Shown in pieces: positions 16,211-27,644 of a stretch of 64,000 nucleotides of DNA (position 1 is the stretch's first letter; each line of letters starts with the position of its first letter). The notes beneath the pieces are model-generated. The model did no database searches, was not told where the DNA came from, and saw only the letters and a program-made list of their open reading frames with translations. Source of the DNA: CAYWFP01 sp964457365 (lineage in GTDB: Bacteria; Planctomycetota; SZUA-567); NCBI GenBank assembly GCA_964457365.1, contig CAYWFP010000006.1, positions 1-64,000 of the forward strand. Reading direction: 5' to 3'. The position numbers and the translations under genes are program-made.

Positions 16211-16372
16211 CTATTTCTTCGCTTTCAGCAGCAGGTGCCGCACCTCACGCGGCGGTAGCGTCACGGTAACCGCGCCGTTTTGCAGCGCGATCTCCTCGCC
16301 GCTCAGCGGATCGCTGACGCGGTAGGCGCCGGGGGCGAAGCCGAGCGCGGCGGCATCGAAGCCGACCTCCGA
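16211..16372 (-). pseudogene. C-terminal remnant, probably of a glycoside hydrolase
   Basis: The minus strand encodes about 53 residues (EVGFDAAALGFAPGAYRVSD, then a GEEIALQNGAVTVTLPPREV strand and HLLLKAKK) ending at TAG 16213-16211. A TAA blocks the frame just upstream and no start codon is available. The sequence looks like the C-terminal beta-sandwich of a carbohydrate-active enzyme. With the intact terminator at 16141-16171 it reads as the surviving 3' end of a deleted gene. Family assignment is tentative. Confidence 0.55.
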
Positions 16373-16420
16373 TTATGCCCGGAGCGGCGAGTTCGCGCAA
16401 GCGTCGAAACGGCGGCGGGC

Positions 16421-17464
16421 TTACGGCGGGGTGATCGTGCCGTGTTCGTCCCAGAGGTCGCGCCAGTCCTGGCCGTCCTTCCAGAGGAAGACCTGCCCCT
16501 TGATCAACCGGCAGTTCTTGTCGATGCCGGCCAGCGCCCGCATGTCCTCTGCCGTTAGCGACGGCACGGCGGCGGCGCGCAGGTTGCCCAGGTAGTTGCG
16601 CCGCTTGGTCGACATCGGGATCGGCACCTGCCCGCGCAGCACCGCCCACTCGATGCAGACGAGCGCCGGGTGGATGCCGTGCGCCTCGGCGATCTCGCGC
16701 AGCACCGGGTCCTCCAGGTCGACCGTATCCTCGGGCGTGCGGTCGCGCTCGGGGCGGTTGGGCGAGCCGAGCGGGCAGTAGCCGACCGGGATGATGCCGT
16801 GTTCGACGACGAAGTCGAAGAGCGCCGGCTGCTGGAAATGCGGATGCAACTCCATCTCGTTCACCGCCGGCTTGATCCGCGCATCCCGCAGCAGCAATTC
16901 GAGCTTCGGGACGGTCATGTTGCTCGTGCCGATATGGCGCACCAGACCCTCGTCCACGAGCCTCTCCATCTGCCGCCAGGTTTGCATGAAATTCTCGTGG
17001 ATATAGGGCTTGGCGTCGGGGCTGCGCGAAGTGACGTCGCAGCCGGGCGGATGGAAGTTCGGGAACGGCCAGTGGACGAGGTACAGGTCCAGGTACTCAA
17101 GGCCCAGATCCTGCAGGCTCTGCCGGCACGCCGGGATCACGTCGGCCTCGGCGTGCTTGTCGTTCCAGAGTTTGGAGGTGATCCAGAACTCTTCGCGCGG
17201 CACGCCGCCGGCGATGATCGAACGCAGCCCCTCGCCGATCAGCGTCTCGTTGGCGTAGACGGCGGCGCAGTCGAAGTGGCGGTAACCCACCCCGGCCGCG
17301 CCTACCATCGCATCGGCGATGGCCTCGCCGGCGGTATGATCGGAACCGAAGGTGCCCAGGCCGACGGCGGGCATGGTCGCGCCGGCGTGAAGCGTGCGCC
17401 GCGGCACGGCGGCCGGATCGACGCCGTCGTCGGCGAGCTGCAGCGGGGGGGCGGTGTAGGTCAT
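16421..17464 (-). CDS. Aldo/keto reductase
   Basis: A 347-residue NAD(P)H-dependent aldo/keto reductase. The catalytic tetrad is visible as Asp and Tyr in FDCAAVYANE (about 72-81), Lys in ITSKLWN and His in YLVHWP. IGTSNMTVPKLE and the C-terminal cofactor region IPMSTKRRNYLGN are typical. At the C-terminus, WKDGQDWRDLWDE is an extension seen in sugar-type AKRs. ATG 17464 is supported by GAGGA upstream. It lies 90 bases downstream of a zinc-type dehydrogenase on the same strand; both may oxidise or reduce a sugar under control of the neighbouring AraC protein. Confidence 0.88.
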   Translation of the reverse strand: MTYTAPPLQLADDGVDPAAVPRRTLHAGATMPAVGLGTFGSDHTAGEAIADAMVGAAGVGYRHFDCAAVYANETLIGEGLRSIIAGGVPREEFWITSKLWNDKHAEADVIPACRQSLQDLGLEYLDLYLVHWPFPNFHPPGCDVTSRSPDAKPYIHENFMQTWRQMERLVDEGLVRHIGTSNMTVPKLELLLRDARIKPAVNEMELHPHFQQPALFDFVVEHGIIPVGYCPLGSPNRPERDRTPEDTVDLEDPVLREIAEAHGIHPALVCIEWAVLRGQVPIPMSTKRRNYLGNLRAAAVPSLTAEDMRALAGIDKNCRLIKGQVFLWKDGQDWRDLWDEHGTITPP

Positions 17465-17554
17465 GATCCTCGTCCTCTTCGTCTGAACTGCCGGCAGCTC
17501 AGGCGTTCCGGATGCCCCACGCTCGAGCAATCGGCTACCGGCATATATTCGGAG

Positions 17555-18631
17555 CTACCGGAGTTCCTCGTCGAAACAGACGGCGACCTTGCCGCAGTCG
17601 CCCCCGGCCATGAGCGCGTAGGCCTCGCCCGCCCGCTCCAGCGGGAAGCGGTGGGTGATCAGCTTCTCGGGGTGGATCCTCCAGCGGACGAGCAATTCCA
17701 CCAGTTCCTCCATCCGCCAGATCGAAGTGACCCACGAACCGTGGAGCGTCTTCTGGTCGTGGATCATGTCCTCCGAGGGCTGGAACGCGACACCGCCGCC
17801 CTCGCCGAGGAAACAGATCTTCCCCCACTTGCGGGTGGCGCGGATGCAGGTGTTGCGCGCGGTGTCGTTGGCCGAGCAGTCGACGGCGCGCTCGACGCCG
17901 TGGCCGCCGGTGAGATCGCGCACCGCCTCGACGTTCCCCGCTCCCGCGGTCAGCACCTGGTCGAAGAGCGCCAGCGACCGCGCCAGCTCCAGCCGCTGCG
18001 GACGGATATCGATACCGATGATCTGCTGCGCGCCCAGGCAGCGGCAGAGCATCGCCACGGCCAGTCCGACCGGCCCCAAGCCGGTGACCAGCACCGCGTC
18101 GCGGCCGGAGACGCCGATCTTGACCAGCCCCTCGAAGGCGGTGCCGAAGCCGCAGGCGACCTGCGCGCCGTCGGCGAAGCTGAGTGCATCGGGCAGGGCC
18201 ACGAGGTCCTTCTCCTCGGCCAGCAGGTACTCGCCCATCCCGCCGTGGCGCTGCCAGCCGTAAGCGCGGCGCCAGTCGCTGGTGCAGGAAATCATGTAGC
18301 CGCGGCGGCAGTCGTTGCAGAGGCCGCAGCCGCTGATGTGATAGACCATCACCCGGTCGCCCTCGGCGAAGCGTCGGCAGCCGGGCCCGACGGCGACGAT
18401 CTGCCCAGCCGGCTCGTGCCCGGCGATCAGTCCGGGCTGATAGCCTTCGGGCCCCTCGCCGACGTGCTCGTGGTAGATGCAGCGGATGTCGGAGCCGCAG
18501 ATGGTGGAGCATTTCGTCCTCAGCAACACCTCGCCGTGGCCGGGCACCGGGATGTCGAACTGCTCGAGCTCGACGGTGCTGTTGCCGGGCAGGATGGCGC
18601 CGGTCATCGTCTTGGCGTCTGGCTGGGGCAT
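17555..18631 (-). CDS. Zinc-dependent medium-chain dehydrogenase
   Basis: A 358-residue MDR-family (zinc alcohol dehydrogenase-like) oxidoreductase. Catalytic zinc ligands lie in CSTICGSDI and GHEPAG. Four Cys in CGLCNDCRRGYMISC bind the structural zinc. The Rossmann motif is VTGLGPVGLAVAMLC, with IDIRPQRLELA as the NAD ribose site. The length and spacing fit sorbitol, L-threonine or glucose-type dehydrogenases. ATG 18631 follows a perfect AAAGGAG; an upstream in-frame ATG lacks one. The gene is divergent from the AraC regulator (100-bp gap), which probably controls it. The substrate is likely a sugar or polyol (inference). Confidence 0.9.
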   Translation of the reverse strand: MPQPDAKTMTGAILPGNSTVELEQFDIPVPGHGEVLLRTKCSTICGSDIRCIYHEHVGEGPEGYQPGLIAGHEPAGQIVAVGPGCRRFAEGDRVMVYHISGCGLCNDCRRGYMISCTSDWRRAYGWQRHGGMGEYLLAEEKDLVALPDALSFADGAQVACGFGTAFEGLVKIGVSGRDAVLVTGLGPVGLAVAMLCRCLGAQQIIGIDIRPQRLELARSLALFDQVLTAGAGNVEAVRDLTGGHGVERAVDCSANDTARNTCIRATRKWGKICFLGEGGGVAFQPSEDMIHDQKTLHGSWVTSIWRMEELVELLVRWRIHPEKLITHRFPLERAGEAYALMAGGDCGKVAVCFDEELR

Positions 18632-18731
18632 GAAGCGCTCCTTTCGCGGCAGGGTCATGTCGCTCAATCTACCCGAACCGACGGGGAAAAGAAATGGCGC
18701 GATCCCGCGTGATGATGTATATTCTTGATCT

Positions 18732-19697
18732 ATGGCGAAAAAACCTTCTTCCGCGGCGCAGGACCCGGACGCGGTGGCCTTCATCTCCAGGCGGGTTCGC
18801 GAGGGGGAGTATTTCTTTCTCGATCTGCAGCCGCGTTCGCAAGCCGCGCTCGCGGTCGCCTGTGGCGGGCGGGAGATATGCGGTCCCGATTACGTGATGG
18901 AACGCGCGGGCTTCGACTTCCTGGCGCTGGAATACGTCGCCGAAGGGACGGGCGAACTCGAGCTCGCCGGGAGGAATTTCCCCCTCCGCGCGGGAACGAT
19001 CTTCACCTACGGGCCCGGCGTGGCCCACCGCATCGGCGTCGGTCCCGGCGCGCACCTGGTGAAATATTTCGTCGACTTCACCGGTCGCGAAGCCGCGCGC
19101 CTGCTGAAGAAGGGCTCCCAGCACACCCCGCAGGCGTTGACCGTCGGCGATCCGCTGCGGGTGCAGCAGATCTTCGAGGACCTGATCCGAACCGGCCGCG
19201 AGGGCGAACGCCACGCGCGGCGCATCTGTGCGCTTCTTCTGGAAATGTTGATTCTTCGCATGGACGAGCGCGCCCTGCCGCGGCGCGAAGTCGATGGCAT
19301 GTCGTGGTCGACCTACCAGGCGTGCCGCAACCATATCGCGCAGCACTGCCTGCAACTCAAGACCATCGGCGAGGTGGCCAGCGCCTGCGCGATCAGCGAA
19401 GCCCACCTCTGCCGCATCTTCAAGCGTTACCACGCCACCACCCCCTACCGCTACCTCGTGCAATTGAAGATGTCGCACGCGGCGCGCGGGCTGCTCGATC
19501 CGCGGGTGCTGATCAAGGAAGTGGCCGCCCGCACGGGATACGACGATGCGTACCTTTTCTCCAAAGTCTTCAAACGCACCCTCGGCGTCTCGCCCGAAAC
19601 GTTCCGGCGCCACCGCCTCTGGCACCGGCGCCCCGAAGACGAGACGCTGACGCACTTGGTGGCGTACACTGACGATAATCGCTCACCCGACAATTAA
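18732..19697 (+). CDS. AraC-family transcriptional regulator
   Basis: A 321-residue regulator with an N-terminal cupin-like sugar-sensing domain (about 20-150; LEYVAEGTGELELAGR, TYGPGVAHRIGVG) and a C-terminal AraC double helix-turn-helix (about 195-295; ISEAHLCRIFKRYH, AARTGYDDAYLFSKVFKRTL). It probably regulates the divergent ADH-AKR pair. No Shine-Dalgarno precedes ATG 18732, and a TATATT -10-like hexamer ends only eight bases before it, so the mRNA may be leaderless. Its TAA stop codon lies in the TAAGGACCC end of the repeat element at 19698-19750; the natural C-terminus may have been altered. Confidence 0.9.
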   Translation: MAKKPSSAAQDPDAVAFISRRVREGEYFFLDLQPRSQAALAVACGGREICGPDYVMERAGFDFLALEYVAEGTGELELAGRNFPLRAGTIFTYGPGVAHRIGVGPGAHLVKYFVDFTGREAARLLKKGSQHTPQALTVGDPLRVQQIFEDLIRTGREGERHARRICALLLEMLILRMDERALPRREVDGMSWSTYQACRNHIAQHCLQLKTIGEVASACAISEAHLCRIFKRYHATTPYRYLVQLKMSHAARGLLDPRVLIKEVAARTGYDDAYLFSKVFKRTLGVSPETFRRHRLWHRRPEDETLTHLVAYTDDNRSPDN

Positions 19698-19750
19698 GGA
19701 CCCGTTAAGCAATAATTTCAGAAATCCCGATCTTATTGCTTAACGGGTCC
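19698..19750. repeat. Inverted-repeat element, copy 2 (53 bp, intact)
   Basis: A near-perfect hairpin with an 18-bp stem (19698-19715 with 19733-19750) and a 17-base loop. Reversed, it matches the arms and core of the element at 15775-15867. It sits exactly between the AraC stop codon and the truncated AKR gene. It could also act as a bidirectional terminator, although no long T-run follows. Confidence 0.85.
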
Positions 19751-20211
19751 TAAGCTGCCTGCGCGCGGATTCGCGCCAACCGAGAGGAAACGGGAGAGCT
19801 TACCGGGTATTTGGTAACCGATAACCGAAGCCGCGCAAGGAGAATTCGGATGGCCAGGAAGAGAACGGTTCGCCGTAGCGATAACGCTGTGCGCACCAAG
19901 AGCGACCGCCCCGCGCCAAAGCGAAGGCCGCGCGCGCCCCGCGGATCCAGCGCGGGCGAGAGCTTGCTGACGATCGTCACCGCCCCGCCGTGCCGGGCCA
20001 GGTTCGCGCCCAGCCGCGCCTCGCTCTCGCCGTAGGCCTGCGCCGTGTCGAAGCAGCGCACACCCTGGCGCAGCGCCTCGGCGACGACCGCGTCGACCGT
20101 CTCCGCCGAGAGTTTTCCGCCCCGGTTGGCCACGCCGTAGTCCAGCCCAAGCTGCGCCGTGCCCAGCGCCAACACGGGGATCTGCTCCACCCGCCAGGCA
20201 ATGGTCTCCAT
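19750..20211 (-). pseudogene. Truncated aldo/keto reductase
   Basis: Starting at ATG 20211 (GGGGAG eight bases upstream), about 90 residues match the start of a YajO/tas-type aldo/keto reductase: LALGTAQLGLDYGVANRGGK, then GVRCFDTAQAYGESEARLG with the catalytic Asp and Tyr, then IVSKLSPALD with the Lys. The expected remaining 200 or so residues are absent. They are replaced by an unrelated Arg/Leu-rich tail of about 60 residues that stops at a TAG inside the end of the repeat element. The gene is probably not functional. Confidence 0.75.
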
Positions 20212-20358
20212 GCGCCGCACTCCCCTGGGCCGCTGCGAATCGACTTTCCTTCGGCGTGACGACTCGCGGGCGAATACGCTCCATCATATGCGGCACACGC
20301 CAAAACTCAACCGTTCTCTGGTTTCCGCGACCGCGCTTGTCCTTCGGCGAAGGGAACG

Positions 20359-20383
20359 AAAAACGCGCGGATCGCTCCGCGCG
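20359..20383 (-). terminator. Rho-independent terminator of rpsO-pnp
   Basis: On the minus strand, a perfect 8-bp stem (20383-20376 with 20371-20364) with a GCGA loop is followed by TTTTT (20363-20359), 30 bases after the pnp stop. Confidence 0.9.
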
Positions 20384-20412
20384 CCTCGTGGCGTCTTGTT
20401 TCCGATGCGGCG

Positions 20413-22659
<2,247 letters not shown>

Positions 22660-22725
22660 GGAATCTCCAATCTGAAAACCCGCGAGCGCGGGGGAAACGA
22701 ACCGGCGCCGAACGCTATCCGCACG

Positions 22726-23001
22726 CTAGTCCTTGGCGCGCAACTGCAGGCGCGAGACCAGGCTGCGGTAGCGTTCGACGTCCTTGCGCCGCAGGTACTT
22801 CAGCAGCTTGTTGCGCTTGTTCACCATCGCCAGCAGCCCGCGGCGCGAATGGAAATCCTTCTTGTGCAAACGCATGTGTCCGGTCAGGTCGTTGATGCGC
22901 TCGGTGAGGATGGCGATCTGGATCTCTGGGCTGCCGGTGTCGTTCTCCTTGCCCCCGAACTCCTTGATGAGCTGGTTCTTCTTGTCCTTGGTCATGACCA
23001 T
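22726..23001 (-). CDS. rpsO: Ribosomal protein S15
   Basis: A 91-residue small-subunit protein that binds the central domain of 16S rRNA. The family signature runs from TGSPEIQIAILTERI through LTGHMRLHKKDFHSRRGL to LLKYLRRKD. Starts at ATG 23001 or ATG 22995 are both possible; the second gives the usual 89 residues. The upstream AAAGG is rather distant from either. It is followed by pnp. S15 often represses its own mRNA; no leader pseudoknot was recognised by eye. Confidence 0.96.
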   Translation of the reverse strand: MVMTKDKKNQLIKEFGGKENDTGSPEIQIAILTERINDLTGHMRLHKKDFHSRRGLLAMVNKRNKLLKYLRRKDVERYRSLVSRLQLRAKD

Positions 23002-23079
23002 TGTCGCGCTACCTTTCTCATCATTCGTTTCTCTTTCGTTCTATGGGAAAATGCTCGGCGCCGGCTTGGCGGCCGGCGT

Positions 23080-23970
23080 CTACTGAATCAGGTTCTCTCC
23101 GCCTTCGTACCGCGCGCGCAACATCAGCCGCACCGCCTTCAGCAGCTGCTTCCCCGAGTACGGCTTGCGCAGGTACGCGTCGGCGCAGTCGAGATCGACA
23201 TCCTCGTCCTGCAGCGCGCTGGTGAGGATGACGGGGATGTCCTGCACCGCCGGCGTCGCGCGGATGGCCTTGACCACGTCGAAGCCATCGCCGTCGGGGA
23301 GCAGCAGGTCCACCAGCGCCAGCACGCTCCGCCCGCCGCTGCGCTTGTCCTGCAGCGCCTCGTTCGCCTCGGCCACCGTCTGCACCCAGTGGCACTCGTA
23401 GCCGCCGCTGCGGAGGATCGTCTCGAGGATCGCGCCCGCGTCGGGGTCGTTGTCGACCATCAGCACCAGGTGGCCGCGCACCGCGCGGATGAGGTCAGAC
23501 TCCGAGAGCTTCTGCTCCTTGATGGTGCGCATCGTCGGCAGTTCGGCCTCGAACCAGGCCTTCTGAATCTCCTTCTTCAAGCGGTAGTTCTGCTCCTTCA
23601 GCCGCAGCCACTCCTCGTAGCCCGGCTCGTTCCGCGGAAACGCGAAGCCGTCGTGGCGGTCGACGACGAAGGCGTACTCGTCGGGGAAGAACGCCTCGCG
23701 CAGAACCAGCTTCATGTGCGGATACTCCTGCGACCCCAGTCGCAGGGCATAGGCCTTCAGCTTGCCGTCTTCGCGGTCGAATGTGGAGAGAACGTCTTCG
23801 ATCGGCGTCTCCGGATCGAAGCGCTTGGCGTGTTCTTCCCGGGCAACCGCGTCGCCGTAGGCCAGCCGCAGATAAATGTCGATCGCGGCGTTCACGGTCG
23901 AGGCAGTGATGTCGTCGAGTCTCAAATTCCGCTTTCCGCTTCCGCTTTTTCTTCTTGTCAGTCTGGCCAT
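23080..23970 (-). CDS. Response-regulator receiver protein with novel N-terminal domain
   Basis: A 296-residue protein. The C-terminal half (about 170-290) is a receiver domain: LVLMVDNDPDAGAI, the phospho-acceptor Asp in LALVDLLLPDGDGFD, ILTSALQDEDV and the conserved Lys in LRKPYSGKQL. The N-terminal 160 residues are not recognised. They begin with basic residues, include DDITASTVNAAIDIYLRLA and end in a helix with many Glu and Lys. There is no output domain after the receiver, so the N-terminal part may be the effector. No histidine kinase is nearby. The start at ATG 23970 lacks a strong Shine-Dalgarno. It ends 78 bases before rpsO, with a GC hairpin between them. Confidence 0.75.
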   Translation of the reverse strand: MARLTRRKSGSGKRNLRLDDITASTVNAAIDIYLRLAYGDAVAREEHAKRFDPETPIEDVLSTFDREDGKLKAYALRLGSQEYPHMKLVLREAFFPDEYAFVVDRHDGFAFPRNEPGYEEWLRLKEQNYRLKKEIQKAWFEAELPTMRTIKEQKLSESDLIRAVRGHLVLMVDNDPDAGAILETILRSGGYECHWVQTVAEANEALQDKRSGGRSVLALVDLLLPDGDGFDVVKAIRATPAVQDIPVILTSALQDEDVDLDCADAYLRKPYSGKQLLKAVRLMLRARYEGGENLIQ

Positions 23971-24169
23971 TCTAATCCGCGCCCGCGGATTGTCAAGCCA
24001 TATATCATTGCCCGAAAAGACGGCAATTCGGGATGAACCGTACGCGGGTTGCGCGCGCTTGCAGCAAAGCCGACGAATCCGGGGAGTTTTTTTTTGCGCG
24101 CCATGCACCTTTCGCATATCCTCGCGCCTCGGTAGAGAAAAACCGGTTAACCGAAGAGAAGGAGATGGT

Positions 24170-25234
24170 ATGCAGAAGCAGCACATCGGCATCCTGGTCG
24201 CGATCGTGGCGGTGGCGGTCGTCGCCTTCGTGGTGTCGCGGATGAAGCCGCCGGCGTCGACCGACGTCGTCACCGTCTACGCCGCGCTCGACGAGGAATT
24301 CTCCGCGCCGATCCTCGACCGTTTCGAACGCGAAACCGGTATCCGCGTCGACGTCAAGTTCGACACCGAGAGCACCAAGACCGTCGGCCTGACCGCGGCC
24401 ATCGTCGAGGAGGCGAGCCGTCCGCGCTGCGACGTCTTCTGGAACAACGAGCCGGTCAACACCATCCGCCTCAAGGAGAAGGGCTTGCTGCAAGCCTACC
24501 GCCCCGAGGCGGCCGCGCGGTTTCCCGAGGCGTTCAAGGATCCCGACGGCATGTGGACCGGCTTCGCCGCCCGCGCGCGCGTGCTGCTGGTGAACACCGA
24601 CCTGGTCGAGCCCGGGGAGGAACCGCGAGTCTTCGCCGACCTGCTCGAGGAGAAGTGGAAGGGCAAGCTGATCATGGCCAAACCCACCGCCGGCTCGACC
24701 GCGACCTGGGTCACCGTCTTCTACGTCAAGGACAAGGAGGCCCCCGAGGACGAAACGACGCACCTGGATCTTCTCGCCCGGCTGCTGAAGGACGGGCATA
24801 TGATCGCCCGCGGCGGCAACAAGCAGTCCGCGCAGGCGGTCAGCCGCGGCGATATGGCCATGGGCTGGACCGACACCGACGACGCCATCGTCGAGGTCGA
24901 GGCCGGCAAGCCCGTCAAGATCCTTTATCTCGGCGCCACCCCCGAGGACGGCGGCGCGCTGTTCTTTCCCAACACGCTCAGCATCGTCAAGAACTGCCCG
25001 CACCCGGAAAACGCCCGGAAGCTGATCGAATACCTGCTCTCGGCGAAGGTGGAGAAACGTCTCGCCGACAGCGCCTCGGCGCAGATTCCGGTCAACCCCG
25101 CGATCCAGCCCGGCGAAGACTTCAAGCCGCGCGTGACCTTGCCGAGCCAGTCGCTGCCGATGGTCGTCGACTGGGACAAGGTCGCCGCCCACTGGGACGA
25201 GGCGATGGCGTGGATCGACCGGAACGTGCCGTAA
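24170..25234 (+). CDS. Iron/sulfate-type ABC transporter substrate-binding protein
   Basis: A 354-residue extracytoplasmic binding protein. An N-terminal hydrophobic segment (about 6-24) acts as a signal peptide or anchor. The mature part fits the Fe(III)-binding (FbpA/AfuA-like) family: VTVYAALDEEFSAPILDRF, then GIRVDVKFD, VFWNNEPVNTI, and WTDTDDAIVEVEAGKPV. Iron-binding tyrosines of FbpA are not clearly placed. No permease or ATPase gene is adjacent. ATG 24170 follows AAGGAG; a 10-bp palindrome (24144-24153) just upstream could be an operator. A terminator follows at 25256. Confidence 0.85.
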   Translation: MQKQHIGILVAIVAVAVVAFVVSRMKPPASTDVVTVYAALDEEFSAPILDRFERETGIRVDVKFDTESTKTVGLTAAIVEEASRPRCDVFWNNEPVNTIRLKEKGLLQAYRPEAAARFPEAFKDPDGMWTGFAARARVLLVNTDLVEPGEEPRVFADLLEEKWKGKLIMAKPTAGSTATWVTVFYVKDKEAPEDETTHLDLLARLLKDGHMIARGGNKQSAQAVSRGDMAMGWTDTDDAIVEVEAGKPVKILYLGATPEDGGALFFPNTLSIVKNCPHPENARKLIEYLLSAKVEKRLADSASAQIPVNPAIQPGEDFKPRVTLPSQSLPMVVDWDKVAAHWDEAMAWIDRNVP

Positions 25235-25255
25235 GCATCCTTTCACGCACGTCGT

Positions 25256-25288
25256 GCGCCGCTCTCTTTGGCGCGCGGCGCTCTTTTT
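25256..25288 (+). terminator. Rho-independent terminator after the binding-protein gene
   Basis: A 7-bp GC stem (25256-25262 with 25275-25281) and 12-base loop followed by TCTTTTTG, 21 bases after the stop codon. Confidence 0.8.
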
Positions 25289-25332
25289 GTCCATGGGCGC
25301 AGTTGAAATCGCCGGCACGACGCGGTTCAATC

Positions 25333-25689
25333 ATGTGCCCGGGTGAAGCGCAAAGGAACGCGCTGGGCCTCTGCCGGAAATGCCTCCGCGCCCACGCGCT
25401 GGGCCTGCTGCTCCTTCTCTTCGTGCCGTACTGGGGCGCGTACCTCGGGCTGTCGCGGTATGCGATGGCACGGTCGAGCCAGCGAGAGAAATTCGATTGG
25501 CAATCGTCTGGGCATATGTTCTTTCTTCCGGGTGCGCCCGAGGTGGATCTCGACCGCATTGAGAAGTGCAGATGCCGGCGAAATCACCGCCTTCTCCTTG
25601 TCGCCTTCTTTCCGCTGCGGGTGTTCGAGTGGAAATTCCTGGGCGGTTATCGTCCGGTAACGCGCATGCCGCACGGCATCGGCGGGTAA
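25333..25689 (+). CDS. Small hypothetical membrane protein
   Basis: A 118-residue ORF starting at ATG 25333 with CxxxxRNALGLCRKCLRAH near the N-terminus and one hydrophobic segment (LGLLLLLFVPYWGAYLGL, about 24-41). The rest is basic, with WKFLGGYRPV near the end. No family is recognised and no clear Shine-Dalgarno is present. Plausible because the hydrophobic helix and codon use are gene-like and no better frame exists, but it could be spurious. Confidence 0.4.
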   Translation: MCPGEAQRNALGLCRKCLRAHALGLLLLLFVPYWGAYLGLSRYAMARSSQREKFDWQSSGHMFFLPGAPEVDLDRIEKCRCRRNHRLLLVAFFPLRVFEWKFLGGYRPVTRMPHGIGG

Positions 25690-25695
25690 CGCCTC

Positions 25696-25724
25696 TTGGC
25701 AATTCCCGCCCCACCGCATACAAT
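25696..25724 (+). promoter_or_regulatory. Sigma70-type promoter placed for a leaderless mnmG mRNA
   Basis: TTGGCA (25696-25701, five of six), a 17-base spacer and TACAAT (25719-25724, five of six). Only eight bases separate the -10 hexamer from the mnmG ATG, so transcription would begin at or next to the start codon. Confidence 0.6.
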
Positions 25725-25732
25725 CCCCTCCC

Positions 25733-27556
<1,824 letters not shown>

Positions 27557-27644
27557 CCGGACGGCGCGAGACGTCGGCAAGACGCGCGCCTGTTGGAGAA
27601 CCGATGCGACAGCATGAGTGTCAACCCGAGCCAGCGGAGGCCTC

